Shown: positions 9,129 through 16,482 of the stretch, piece by piece
Layout of the letters: each line of letters opens with the position of its first letter
Numbering within the stretch: position 1 is the first letter of the stretch
Assembly (NCBI GenBank): GCA_034670065.1
Contig: JAXMOG010000005.1
Coordinates: forward strand, 124,001 to 188,000
DNA from: Mesobacterium_A sp034670065
Lineage (GTDB): Bacteria; Pseudomonadota; Alphaproteobacteria; Rhodobacterales; Rhodobacteraceae
Direction of reading: 5' to 3'
Length of the DNA stretch: 64,000 nucleotides
The notes under the pieces: model-generated
Databases searched by the model: none
Told to the model about the DNA's origin: nothing
Seen by the model: only the letters and a program-made list of their open reading frames with translations
Program-made: the position numbers and the translations under genes

Positions 9129-9610
9129 ACTGATGCCTCGCCTCGGCAGTTGGGGCACACACCTTCGGCTTCCAAAACGGTGCGTTCAATCTCAAACCCC
9201 GTTTGACTGGCGGTTTGGCCCAGACGTCCGGCGGCGGCGTCTGTTTGCGCTTCGGCAACGTGGTCGCACAACCGACAGATCAGAAATGCGGGGGCGTGAT
9301 CATGCCCCGGATCGGTGCAAGCGACAAAGGCGTTCAACCGCTCGATCCGGTGAACGAAACCATTGCGCGTCAGGAAATCCAGCGCGCGATATGCGACCGG
9401 CGGCTGAGAGCCGAGGCCCTCTTCGCGTAGCCGGTCCAGCACTTCATATGCGCCCAAAGCGCGGTGGTCTTGTAACAGAATCTCAAGAACGCGACGGCGC
9501 ACCGGGGTCAAACGTACCCCGCGCGCGGCGCATTCGGCCTCAACAACAGCTACACTGCCGCGGATACACCCGGCGTGGTCATGACTGGAAAATCCGATTG
9601 GGTTTGGCAT
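9125..9610 (-). CDS. zur: Zinc uptake regulator Zur (Fur family)
   Basis: A 161-residue Fur-superfamily repressor expected to shut off znu transcription when zinc is sufficient. The winged-helix part runs from GVRLTPVRRRVLEILL (residues 31-46) to PVAYRALDFLTRNGFVHRIE. Two CxxC pairs, C112/C115 and C152/C155, form the structural zinc site; HDH at 103-105 and neighbouring residues can form the sensing site. It is the first gene of zur-znuC-znuB, so the repressor is probably autoregulated through the palindromes found directly upstream. Confidence 0.94.
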   Translation of the reverse strand: MPNPIGFSSHDHAGCIRGSVAVVEAECAARGVRLTPVRRRVLEILLQDHRALGAYEVLDRLREEGLGSQPPVAYRALDFLTRNGFVHRIERLNAFVACTDPGHDHAPAFLICRLCDHVAEAQTDAAAGRLGQTASQTGFEIERTVLEAEGVCPNCRGEASV

Positions 9611-9642
9611 GGTTGTCTCTTACGTCAGATTTTCGCTTGATA

Positions 9643-9657
9643 TGTTATACTATCGCA
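9643..9657. promoter_or_regulatory. Zur-box-like palindrome 1
   Basis: TGTTATACTATCGCA, a 7-1-7 inverted repeat (5 of 7 pairs) matching the core of the known Zur consensus GTTATANTATAAC. It lies between zur and znuA, nearer to zur. Its centre is 32 bp (about three helical turns) from the second box. Confidence 0.65.
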
Positions 9658-9674
9658 CTTATCAAGCGCGCAAA

Positions 9675-9689
9675 TGTAATACTATAACA
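9675..9689. promoter_or_regulatory. Zur-box-like palindrome 2
   Basis: TGTAATACTATAACA, a 7-1-7 inverted repeat with 6 of 7 pairs, only 10 bp upstream of the znuA start codon. Binding of zinc-loaded Zur here would block znuA expression. Confidence 0.75.
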
Positions 9690-9699
9690 GGAATCATCG

Positions 9700-10719
9700 A
9701 TGCTACGCCGCTGCTTGCTTGCTTTGCCATTTGCCCTCCCCCTGCCTGCTCTGGCCGATGTGCCTCAAGTGGCTACGGATATTGGACCCGTCCATGGTTT
9801 GGCCGCGCGTGTGATGGCGGGCCTCGGAACGCCAGGCCAAATCGTGCGAGCCGGCTCTTCGCCCCACGGATACGCCATGCGCCCGTCCGAAGCGCATATG
9901 GTCGAAAACGCCGATCTTGTTTTCTGGGTTGGGCCAGAGCTTACACCTTGGCTGGAAACCGGTCTGACGACGCTGGCAGCGCATGCTCAGATCATCCCAT
10001 TGCTGCATCATGCGCCGGTTATTCTGTCCTTCGCCGAAGCGGATGACGACCATGATGACCATGATGACCATGATGACCATGATGACCATGATGACCATGA
10101 TGACCATGATGACCATGATGACCATGATGACCATGATGACCATGATGACCATGATGCTACCGCCCACACCGAAGAAGGCCATAGTGAAGAAGGCCACCAC
10201 CATGACGGCGAAGACCCTCATGCCTGGCTTGACCCCGAAGCGGCCAAAGCCTGGGTCGTGGTGATTGCCGATACGCTGGGCAAGGCTGACCCGGACAACG
10301 CCGCCGCCTATTCCGCCAATGCGGTTGCGGCCAAGGCGGAAATTGACGCGGCAGCACAACGTGTTGCAGAGGCAGCCGACGCTTTGAATGGTGCGGCGGT
10401 GATGACCTACCATGATGGTTTTCAATATTTGCAGGTGCACTTTGGCCTGAACGTTGTGGGCAGCTTGTCTACTGGCGATGCCGCTGATCCGGGCCCTGCC
10501 CATCTGGCTGAAATGCGCGATCTGGCGCAAAGCAAGAATGTCACTTGCGTGTTAACAGAACCTCAGTTCAACCCGCGCCGTGTATCGGCCGTGTTTGGCG
10601 ATGCCGGCACTATGCTGGCAGAGATCGATCTGCTGGGTGCGAATTTGGACGCCGGGCCAGAGTTTTACCCGGAATTGCTGAACGGCATCGCAAATGCGTT
10701 AAACGCCTGCAAAAAATGA
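9700..10719 (+). CDS. znuA: Zinc ABC transporter substrate-binding protein ZnuA with extended His/Asp loop
   Basis: Periplasmic zinc-binding protein that delivers zinc to ZnuBC; 339 residues including a signal peptide (MLRRCLLALPFALPLPALA). Expected metal-site segments are GPVHGLAARV, SPHGYAMRPS, TYHDGFQYL and the C-terminal LTEPQFNPR. Between residues about 115 and 170 is a very long acidic/histidine loop built of about eleven Asp-Asp-His triplets followed by EEGHSEEGHHHDGEDPHAW. Such loops are a known ZnuA trait and act as zinc chaperone or sensor, but this one is unusually long and perfectly repeated at the DNA level. It is transcribed divergently from zur. Confidence 0.96.
   Translation: MLRRCLLALPFALPLPALADVPQVATDIGPVHGLAARVMAGLGTPGQIVRAGSSPHGYAMRPSEAHMVENADLVFWVGPELTPWLETGLTTLAAHAQIIPLLHHAPVILSFAEADDDHDDHDDHDDHDDHDDHDDHDDHDDHDDHDDHDDHDATAHTEEGHSEEGHHHDGEDPHAWLDPEAAKAWVVVIADTLGKADPDNAAAYSANAVAAKAEIDAAAQRVAEAADALNGAAVMTYHDGFQYLQVHFGLNVVGSLSTGDAADPGPAHLAEMRDLAQSKNVTCVLTEPQFNPRRVSAVFGDAGTMLAEIDLLGANLDAGPEFYPELLNGIANALNACKK
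10042..10156 (+). repeat. Perfect 9-bp tandem repeat inside znuA
   Basis: Eleven perfect copies of CATGATGAC (10051-10149), preceded by one near copy (GATGACGAC) and followed by a partial copy. Each unit adds His-Asp-Asp to the metal-binding loop. Because the unit is a multiple of three, gain or loss of units by slippage changes loop length without breaking the frame. Confidence 0.97.
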
Positions 10720-10731
10720 TAGCCTGAATAC

Positions 10732-10759
10732 GCGAGCGCCCATTCAATCAGGCGCTCGC
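10732..10759. terminator. Hairpin between convergent znuA and the UPF0173 gene
   Basis: A perfect 9-bp stem (GCGAGCGCC / GGCGCTCGC) with a 10-nt loop, placed 12 bp after the znuA stop. There is no clear T tract, so its strength as a terminator is uncertain. Confidence 0.55.
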
Positions 10760-10780
10760 ACAGCCCAAAACAGTCAACAC

Positions 10781-11473
10781 CTATAGGGTGATCGCCGACA
10801 TCACCTCAGGCTCAATCACATCCACGCCGGGCAGACCGGCCTTCAGCGTATCCGCCGATTGCTCAAGGATGGGGAAGGTCTTGTAGTGGCACGGAATGAC
10901 CGTTTTGAAATCAAAGTATTTCTTTGCCGCCCAAGCTGCGGCCTTCATGCCCATTGTGAAATGACCACCGGCGCACAGAATCCCAATGTCCGGGGCGTAA
11001 TACTCACCAAACCACGCCATATCGGCCATGATGTCGGTGTCGCCGCTTAGATAGATTGTGCGCTCTTCGACCCCAAGCATATACCCCACTTCGGACCCTG
11101 CCGCCTGCGGCCCATCAGGTGTGGCAAGGGTGGATGAATGCGCCGCGTTCAGCATGGTTACGGTCACGCCATTCAGATTAACTGTGCCGCCCTTATTGAA
11201 CCCGATGACTTCGATTCCTTGGCTTTCCGCCCAAAAGGTCATCAAGTCGTATTGGCCAACAACGGGCACACCCAATGTTTTTGCCAAGGCAACCGTATCT
11301 GCGGCGTGATCACCATGCGCATGGGTCAGCAAAATATGGGTCACCCCTTGCACTGCTTCTTCATGTGATGCTTCCGGCAGAACAGGATTACCCGTCAACC
11401 ACGGGTCTATCAGGATGACCGCCGTGTCTGTTTCAAGGCGGAAACCGCTGTGGCCCAACCATATCAGTTTCAT
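10781..11473 (-). CDS. UPF0173 metal-dependent hydrolase (metallo-beta-lactamase fold)
   Basis: A 230-residue cytoplasmic metallo-beta-lactamase-fold protein of the UPF0173/YtkL type, of unknown physiological substrate. The metal-binding HxHxDH motif is intact (THAHGDH, residues 50-56), and further ligands are in GDTD (about residue 140) and CHYKTFP near the C-terminus. The start is the ATG at 11473, preceded by GGGGAG; the upstream extension has no family similarity. It is a monocistronic gene, convergent with znuA and divergent from paaX; no functional link to either is evident. Confidence 0.88.
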   Translation of the reverse strand: MKLIWLGHSGFRLETDTAVILIDPWLTGNPVLPEASHEEAVQGVTHILLTHAHGDHAADTVALAKTLGVPVVGQYDLMTFWAESQGIEVIGFNKGGTVNLNGVTVTMLNAAHSSTLATPDGPQAAGSEVGYMLGVEERTIYLSGDTDIMADMAWFGEYYAPDIGILCAGGHFTMGMKAAAWAAKKYFDFKTVIPCHYKTFPILEQSADTLKAGLPGVDVIEPEVMSAITL

Positions 11474-11676
11474 ACAATTCTCCCCTTTTGTTTGGTGCGC
11501 CCGGTCCGGGCGGCGCGTTGGCCCGAACCCATTGGGCAAACGGACCAAATTGCATCCAGCTTAGGGGCGAAGTTTGAAACCGCCAAGACCACATTCCACT
11601 GTGGCATCCATGCCGTAGCACAGGGTTCGCCCTCTCAGATCTGGCACCAAGCGGCGAAGGGCTATATGGCAGAGGC

Positions 11677-12462
11677 ATGAACCCGTTAACTGAATTTGTG
11701 CAATCGCTGCCCGGCCATGACCGACTTAAGGTCTGGTCTTTTCTGGTTACTCTATTGGGTGATCTGACCCTGGATAGTAAGGCTTCCGTCAGCGGGGTCA
11801 GCATTACCGCGATTTCGGCGCGTATGGGGATCAAACCAGAAGCCGTGCGTGTGGCACTGCACCGATTGCGCAAAGACAATTGGATCGAAACGGTCAAGGT
11901 TGGCCGCGAAAGCCGCCACTCCCTGACAACGCGCGGTCTGCGCGAGACACAGGCTGTTAGCCCCAGAGTGTACACCACCGGGGAAACTGCCTCTCTCCCG
12001 TCAGTATCTCTGGCGGTTTGGACCAAGCCCGATGCACCCGCCACAGACCAGACGCCCGGCATATGGCTTCGTGACGGCGCGCTGTTGACCACGAATGGTG
12101 ATGGATTGCCCGGTGCACCGTTGATTGTAAACTTGGGCCCTGAGCAACCGCTGCCAGATTGGGTTCTGGAGGCCGTTTTACCATCAACACTGGCGGCCGA
12201 GTACACTGAATTGGCCAACCGTATCAAATGGTTCCGGGAAAGCTCGGAATTTGGAAAGCTCGCCGATCTGGATGCCATTACTTTGCGGCTTTCGGTTTTA
12301 CACAGTTGGCGGCGGCTGGTTTTGCGACATGGTGATGAGATTGATGCACTGAAGGGGCCTAATTGGCCCGGCGCGCTGTGCCGCCATCAAGTGGCGTGGT
12401 TTTTAGATCGTTTTCCCCGCCCCGACCCAGCAAGTATTGATGTGATCTCGGCACAAACCTGA
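11677..12462 (+). CDS. paaX: Phenylacetic acid degradation regulator PaaX
   Basis: A 261-residue repressor of the PaaX family, which in other bacteria leaves DNA when it binds phenylacetyl-CoA. The N-terminal winged helix is visible at about residues 20-95 (VSITAISARMGIKPEAVRVALHR), followed by a ferredoxin-like middle and a C-terminal domain. It sits immediately upstream of paaABCDE in the same direction with a 146-bp gap that should hold the operator for the structural genes, so control of the local paa operon is the obvious role. Confidence 0.93.
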   Translation: MNPLTEFVQSLPGHDRLKVWSFLVTLLGDLTLDSKASVSGVSITAISARMGIKPEAVRVALHRLRKDNWIETVKVGRESRHSLTTRGLRETQAVSPRVYTTGETASLPSVSLAVWTKPDAPATDQTPGIWLRDGALLTTNGDGLPGAPLIVNLGPEQPLPDWVLEAVLPSTLAAEYTELANRIKWFRESSEFGKLADLDAITLRLSVLHSWRRLVLRHGDEIDALKGPNWPGALCRHQVAWFLDRFPRPDPASIDVISAQT

Positions 12463-12608
12463 CTCCAAAAGCGTTACGTGTTTTCGAATTTTGTGTATTT
12501 GAGTAACATTTTTCTTGCCTGATCCCTTGTCCATCTGTACTTTGACAGAACAGATTGTTCAGAGCCGCGGCTGGTCTATGACCCGCTGCCAGGAGGAGGT
12601 TCAGAGCC
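12463..12608 (+). promoter_or_regulatory. paaABCDE promoter/leader region
   Basis: Gap between paaX and paaA. It contains a spaced inverted repeat GTTAC (12473-12477) / GTAAC (12503-12507) around an AT-rich core, a possible PaaX site, and ends in a strong Shine-Dalgarno AGGAGGAGG (12591-12599) before the paaA ATG. The assignment of the repeat as operator is tentative. Confidence 0.35.
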
Positions 12609-13616
12609 ATGTACGCGCAAATGGTAAAGTCCACAGGCACAGGCGTGACCCCACGCGAAGAGATGAGCGCACAAGAGCGCGCCTTTCAGGATCGGATTGA
12701 TGCCGGCATCAAGATCGAACCCAAAGACTGGATGCCTGACGGCTATCGCAAAACACTGATCCGCCAGATTGGTCAGCACGCCCACTCTGAAATCGTTGGC
12801 CAATTGCCCGAAGGCAACTGGATCACCCGAGCGCCTACGCTGGAACGCAAGGCGATCTTGCTGGCCAAGGTACAAGATGAGGCTGGACACGGATTGTATC
12901 TGTACTGTGCGGCCGAAACGCTGGGGGTCACACGGGACGAGTTGACCGAAGACCTGCTGGCTGAGCGGATGAAGTATTCGTCGATCTTCAATTACCCCAC
13001 CCTGACCTGGGCCGATATGGGCGCCGTTGGCTGGTTGGTGGATGGCGCGGCCATTATGAACCAAGTGCCGCTGCAGCGAACGTCATTTGGGCCTTATTCC
13101 CGCGCCATGATCCGTGTGTGCAAGGAAGAGAGTTTTCATCAGCGTCAGGGCTACGACATCATGATGAAGATGGCCAACGGCACGCCCGAACAAAAGCGCA
13201 TGGCACAAGATGCGCTAAACCGGCTTTGGTATCCGGCACTGATGATGTTTGGCCCATCCGACAAAGACAGTGTGCATTCGGCACAGTCGATGGCGTGGAA
13301 AATCAAAATGAACACCAACGACGAGCTGCGCCAGAAGTTTGTCGACGAAACGGTGCCGCAAGCCGAATATTTGGGCCTGACAATCCCGGATGAACACCTG
13401 CGCCTGAACGAAGAAACCGGCCATTATGAGTTTTCGGAACCGGATTGGACCGAATTCTATGCCGTGCTCAAAGGTCAGGGGCCTTGCAACACAGACCGTC
13501 TGAACGCCCGCCGCAAGGCGTGGAATGATGGTGCCTGGGTGCGCGATGCGATGCTGGCTCATGCCAAGAAAGAACAGGCCCGCAAGGATCAGGCCGCCCA
13601 AGTCGCAGCAGAATAA
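12609..13616 (+). CDS. paaA: Phenylacetyl-CoA epoxidase catalytic subunit PaaA
   Basis: Catalytic di-iron subunit of the multicomponent monooxygenase that converts phenylacetyl-CoA to its ring 1,2-epoxide. It is 335 residues long. Carboxylate-bridged iron ligands are seen in the ferritin-like pattern: E91 and H94 in DEAGH, and E174 and H177 in ESFH, with E61 in the first helix. PaaA works in a complex with PaaC (structural), PaaB, PaaD (maturation/iron-sulfur) and the reductase PaaE, all encoded directly downstream. Ring-opening and beta-oxidation genes (paaZ, F, G, H, J) and the ligase paaK are not in this window. Confidence 0.98.
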   Translation: MYAQMVKSTGTGVTPREEMSAQERAFQDRIDAGIKIEPKDWMPDGYRKTLIRQIGQHAHSEIVGQLPEGNWITRAPTLERKAILLAKVQDEAGHGLYLYCAAETLGVTRDELTEDLLAERMKYSSIFNYPTLTWADMGAVGWLVDGAAIMNQVPLQRTSFGPYSRAMIRVCKEESFHQRQGYDIMMKMANGTPEQKRMAQDALNRLWYPALMMFGPSDKDSVHSAQSMAWKIKMNTNDELRQKFVDETVPQAEYLGLTIPDEHLRLNEETGHYEFSEPDWTEFYAVLKGQGPCNTDRLNARRKAWNDGAWVRDAMLAHAKKEQARKDQAAQVAAE

Positions 13617-13629
13617 AAGGACAGCCAAG

Positions 13630-13914
13630 ATGAAAAACGAATGGCCCCTGTGGGAAGTATTTGTGCGCGGCAAACACGGGTTGGCGCATCGTCATGTCGG
13701 CAGCTTGCATGCTGCAAATGCCGAAGCCGCGATGCAAAACGCGCGTGATGTTTACACCCGCCGCAACGAAGGCCTGTCCATCTGGGTGGTTGAGGCCAAA
13801 AACATCACCGCGTCGTCGCCGTCTGACAAAGGACCGATGTTTGAGCCGGCAAATGACAAAGTGTACCGCCATCCAACGTTCTTTGATATTCCTGACGAAG
13901 TGGGCAAAATGTAA
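13630..13914 (+). CDS. paaB: Phenylacetyl-CoA epoxidase subunit PaaB
   Basis: Small 94-residue subunit of the epoxidase, thought to bridge PaaAC dimers. It begins MKNEWPLWEVFVRGKHGLAH, which is the standard PaaB opening, and contains the typical ARDVYTRRNEG and WVV segments. The start ATG is at 13630, 13 nt after paaA; a longer frame upstream overlaps paaA and is rejected. Its stop overlaps the paaC start by 1 nt (TAATG). Confidence 0.97.
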   Translation: MKNEWPLWEVFVRGKHGLAHRHVGSLHAANAEAAMQNARDVYTRRNEGLSIWVVEAKNITASSPSDKGPMFEPANDKVYRHPTFFDIPDEVGKM

Positions 13915-14666
13915 TGTCGGCCTTGTTTGAAGCTTTGCTGCGGCTGGGGGACAACACGCTGATCCTTGGCCATCGCGTTTCGGAATGGTGCGGTCATGCG
14001 CCGGTGCTGGAAGAAGACATCGCACTGGCCAACACGGCCTTGGATCTGATCGGGCAAACCCGCATGTGGCTTGACCTGGCAGGAGAGGTCGAAGGTGCGG
14101 GCCGCTCAGCGGATGATCTGGCGTTCTTGCGGGATGCATGGGATTTTCGGAATTTACTGCTGGTCGAGCAGCCAAACGGCGATTTCGGCCGTACGATCCT
14201 GCGGCAATTTCTGTTTGATACGTACCATGTCGAGCTGCTTCACCTGCTTGCCGGGTCCACGCATCCGCAAATCGCTGCCATTGCGGCCAAATCGGTGAAA
14301 GAGGCCATTTATCACCAAGAACGATCCGGTTTGACCGTTACGGCGCTTGGCGATGGGACCGAAGAAAGCCATGCAAAGATGCAGCAGCATCTGGAAGATC
14401 TGTGGCCCTATATCGGTGAAATGTTTGATGATGACGCGGTTGACCTGGAACTGAGCGACGCCGGAATCATGCCCGCCCCGTCATCGCTGAAAGAGCCGGT
14501 TTTGGCCCGATTGACCGCCGTTTTGGATGCGGCCACCCTGGCCCGGCCTGCCGACGGATACCATCAACGCGGGGGCCGCAATGGGCGGCAGCATTCTGAA
14601 CATCTGGGCCATATCCTGACCCAAATGCAGTGGCTGCAACGCGCCTATCCCGGCGCGACGTGGTAG
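13914..14666 (+). CDS. paaC: Phenylacetyl-CoA epoxidase structural subunit PaaC
   Basis: A 250-residue ferritin-like but non-catalytic partner of PaaA. Recognisable segments are LRLGDNTLILGHRVSEWCGHAPVLEEDIALANTALDL (read in pieces over residues 7-43) and the helix with YHVELLHLL. The protein stabilises PaaA and helps bind the CoA substrate. It begins within the paaB stop codon, and is followed 2 nt later by paaD, indicating tight translational coupling in the operon. Confidence 0.97.
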   Translation: MSALFEALLRLGDNTLILGHRVSEWCGHAPVLEEDIALANTALDLIGQTRMWLDLAGEVEGAGRSADDLAFLRDAWDFRNLLLVEQPNGDFGRTILRQFLFDTYHVELLHLLAGSTHPQIAAIAAKSVKEAIYHQERSGLTVTALGDGTEESHAKMQQHLEDLWPYIGEMFDDDAVDLELSDAGIMPAPSSLKEPVLARLTAVLDAATLARPADGYHQRGGRNGRQHSEHLGHILTQMQWLQRAYPGATW

Positions 14667-14668
14667 CC

Positions 14669-15130
14669 ATGGAGCGGCCATCACCTGCTCAGGTCATGGA
14701 CTGGCTGGATCAAGTGCCAGACCCGGAAATTCCGGTCATCTCGGTCACCGATCTGGGTATTGTGCGCGGCGTCAGCTGGGAAGACGACAAATTGGTTGTC
14801 GCCGTAACGCCAACCTATTCTGGCTGTCCGGCCACGGGTGTGATCAGCATGGATATTGAAACCGCCCTGCGGGACCGCGGGATCAGCGACATTGATATCC
14901 GCATTCAATTGGCCCCGGCCTGGACCACCGATTGGCTGTCTGAAAAAGGTCGAACACGGTTAGAGGAATATGGCATTGCCCCGCCCTCTCCTGCTGGCGG
15001 GCCGGAAAGATGCCCACAGTGCGGTTCCACGGATGTTGAACGGATCAGTCAGTTCGGGTCCACCCCGTGCAAGGCACAATGGCGCTGCAAAAGCTGCGCC
15101 GAACCATTTGACTACTTCAAGTGTATCTAA
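14669..15130 (+). CDS. paaD: Phenylacetate degradation protein PaaD
   Basis: A 153-residue MIP18/DUF59-family protein with an added C-terminal zinc-ribbon-like module. The N-terminal domain shows DPEIPVISVTDLGIVRGV, typical of iron-sulfur or metallocentre assembly factors, and the C-terminus has CPQCGST and later CKSC and a final Cys-Ile. PaaD is thought to mature the iron or iron-sulfur centres of the epoxidase or its reductase. The ATG at 14669 (MERPSPAQVMDW) is chosen because the longer frame starts inside paaC. Confidence 0.96.
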   Translation: MERPSPAQVMDWLDQVPDPEIPVISVTDLGIVRGVSWEDDKLVVAVTPTYSGCPATGVISMDIETALRDRGISDIDIRIQLAPAWTTDWLSEKGRTRLEEYGIAPPSPAGGPERCPQCGSTDVERISQFGSTPCKAQWRCKSCAEPFDYFKCI

Positions 15131-15139
15131 GGATTGCTG

Positions 15140-16213
15140 ATGGCTCATTTTCATCCCCTTGTCGTGACCAATGTCGAAAAAACCATTCGCGATGCGGTCG
15201 TTGTGACTTTGGATCCGGGCTCTGCGGAAACGACTTTTGACTTTGTTCCGGGGCAGTATCTGACCCTGCGTCACGACTTTGACGGCACGGAAGTCCGTCG
15301 CAACTATTCGATCTGCACCAGCCCCGATGAGGGCCGCCTGCAAGTTGGCATCAAGCGCGTGGATGGTGGGGCCTTTTCAACTTGGGCCAATACCGAACTG
15401 AAGATTGGTGATGTGATCGATGCCATGCCGCCTGCTGGGCGGTTCTTCACCGTGACAGAGCCAGAAAACGCCAAGAACTACGTTGGTTTTGCGGGCGGTT
15501 CGGGCATTACACCTGTGCTTTCAATCATGAAAACGGTGTTGGCTACGGAACCGGGGGCAACCTTTACACTGGTCTATGCAAACCGGGCCGTAAACACGAT
15601 CATGTTCCGCGAAGAAATCGAAGACCTGAAAAACGTCTATCTGGGTCGGCTCAGCGTTATTCATGTTCTGGAAGAAGATGCGCAGGATATCGAACTGTTC
15701 AGTGGCCGGGTGGATGAAGCAAAATGCGCGGCGCTTTTCCGCACATGGATTGACGTGGCCAATACAGACACGGCATTTCTGTGCGGGCCTGAACCGATGA
15801 TGCTGGGCATTGCCAAAGCCCTGCAGGATCACGGAATGCCCAAGGATCAGATCAGGTTCGAATTGTTCTCGGCCGCCCAACCCGGCCGTTTGGCGCAGCA
15901 AGCCATGGCGCAAGCCAAAGCGGCAGGCAAAGGCAAGACTGTGTCGGTAGAGCTGTCGTTGGATGGCGCGACACAGAAATTTCAGATGCCCGCTGGTGTT
16001 CCGCTACTGGATGCAGCCCGCGAGCATGGCATCGACGTTCCTTTTGCCTGCAAAGCCGGGGTTTGCTCGACCTGCCGCGCCAAAGTGCTGGAAGGTGAGG
16101 TCGAAATGATCGCGAACCATGCTTTGGAAGATTACGAGGTTGAACAGGGCTACGTGCTGACCTGCCAGTGTTTGCCGTTAAGCGATCACATCGTTGTGGA
16201 CTACGACGGATAG
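15140..16213 (+). CDS. paaE: Phenylacetyl-CoA epoxidase reductase PaaE
   Basis: Electron-transfer subunit that passes electrons from NADPH to the PaaA di-iron site. The 357-residue protein has an FAD-binding ferredoxin-reductase domain (RRNYSICTSPD, about residues 53-63), an NAD(P)-binding domain (GFAGGSGITPVLSI) and a C-terminal plant-type [2Fe-2S] ferredoxin with C304, C309, C312 and C342. An ATG at 15140 after TAAGGAT is preferred to the TTG two codons earlier. It ends the paa operon; a weak inverted repeat GACCGCCG...CGGCGGCC follows. Confidence 0.97.
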   Translation: MAHFHPLVVTNVEKTIRDAVVVTLDPGSAETTFDFVPGQYLTLRHDFDGTEVRRNYSICTSPDEGRLQVGIKRVDGGAFSTWANTELKIGDVIDAMPPAGRFFTVTEPENAKNYVGFAGGSGITPVLSIMKTVLATEPGATFTLVYANRAVNTIMFREEIEDLKNVYLGRLSVIHVLEEDAQDIELFSGRVDEAKCAALFRTWIDVANTDTAFLCGPEPMMLGIAKALQDHGMPKDQIRFELFSAAQPGRLAQQAMAQAKAAGKGKTVSVELSLDGATQKFQMPAGVPLLDAAREHGIDVPFACKAGVCSTCRAKVLEGEVEMIANHALEDYEVEQGYVLTCQCLPLSDHIVVDYDG

Positions 16214-16281
16214 AGAAAGCATGACCGCCGATCAATAGACTTGAACGGCGGCCTCAGGAAACGGTTTTCTCCCACACCAGA

Positions 16282-16479
16282 TTAGGTTTCTGTTTTGGCA
16301 GCAGCGTCCAATGCCTGCGTCAGAACGGCCTGATCACCAATGTGATTGGCCAGAAGCAAAATCAGGCGCGCGTTGTAGGCGGCGCTGTCTGCGTCTGACA
16401 GACCATCATGCGCTGCAATCAGGTCTGAATAGAAACCATCCGTATCAGCGATATTGGGTTTTGTGTTCAGGTTGGCCAT
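16282..16479 (-). CDS. DUF2783 small protein
   Basis: A 65-residue protein recognisable as the DUF2783 type (NIADTDGFYSDLIAAHDGLS and NARLILLLANHIGD). It is small, mostly helical and without signal peptide. Its start lies 3 nt after the stop of the flavoprotein hydroxylase gene, so the two are co-transcribed. DUF2783 genes are commonly found beside such FAD hydroxylases, and a role as accessory or stabilising subunit is an inference from that pairing; no biochemical function is known to me. Confidence 0.85.
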   Translation of the reverse strand: MANLNTKPNIADTDGFYSDLIAAHDGLSDADSAAYNARLILLLANHIGDQAVLTQALDAAAKTET

Positions 16480-16482
16480 GGT

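Noticed and set aside
10042..10156. CRISPR-like or non-coding satellite repeat
   Set aside because: Units are 9 bp with no spacers and keep the znuA reading frame, so this is a coding tandem repeat.
9703..10530. A 275-codon minus-strand frame opposite znuA
   Set aside because: It is open only because the 9-bp repeat lacks stops on either strand; its product is a monotonous Met-Val-Ile repeat, while znuA has a signal peptide, metal ligands and Zur boxes.
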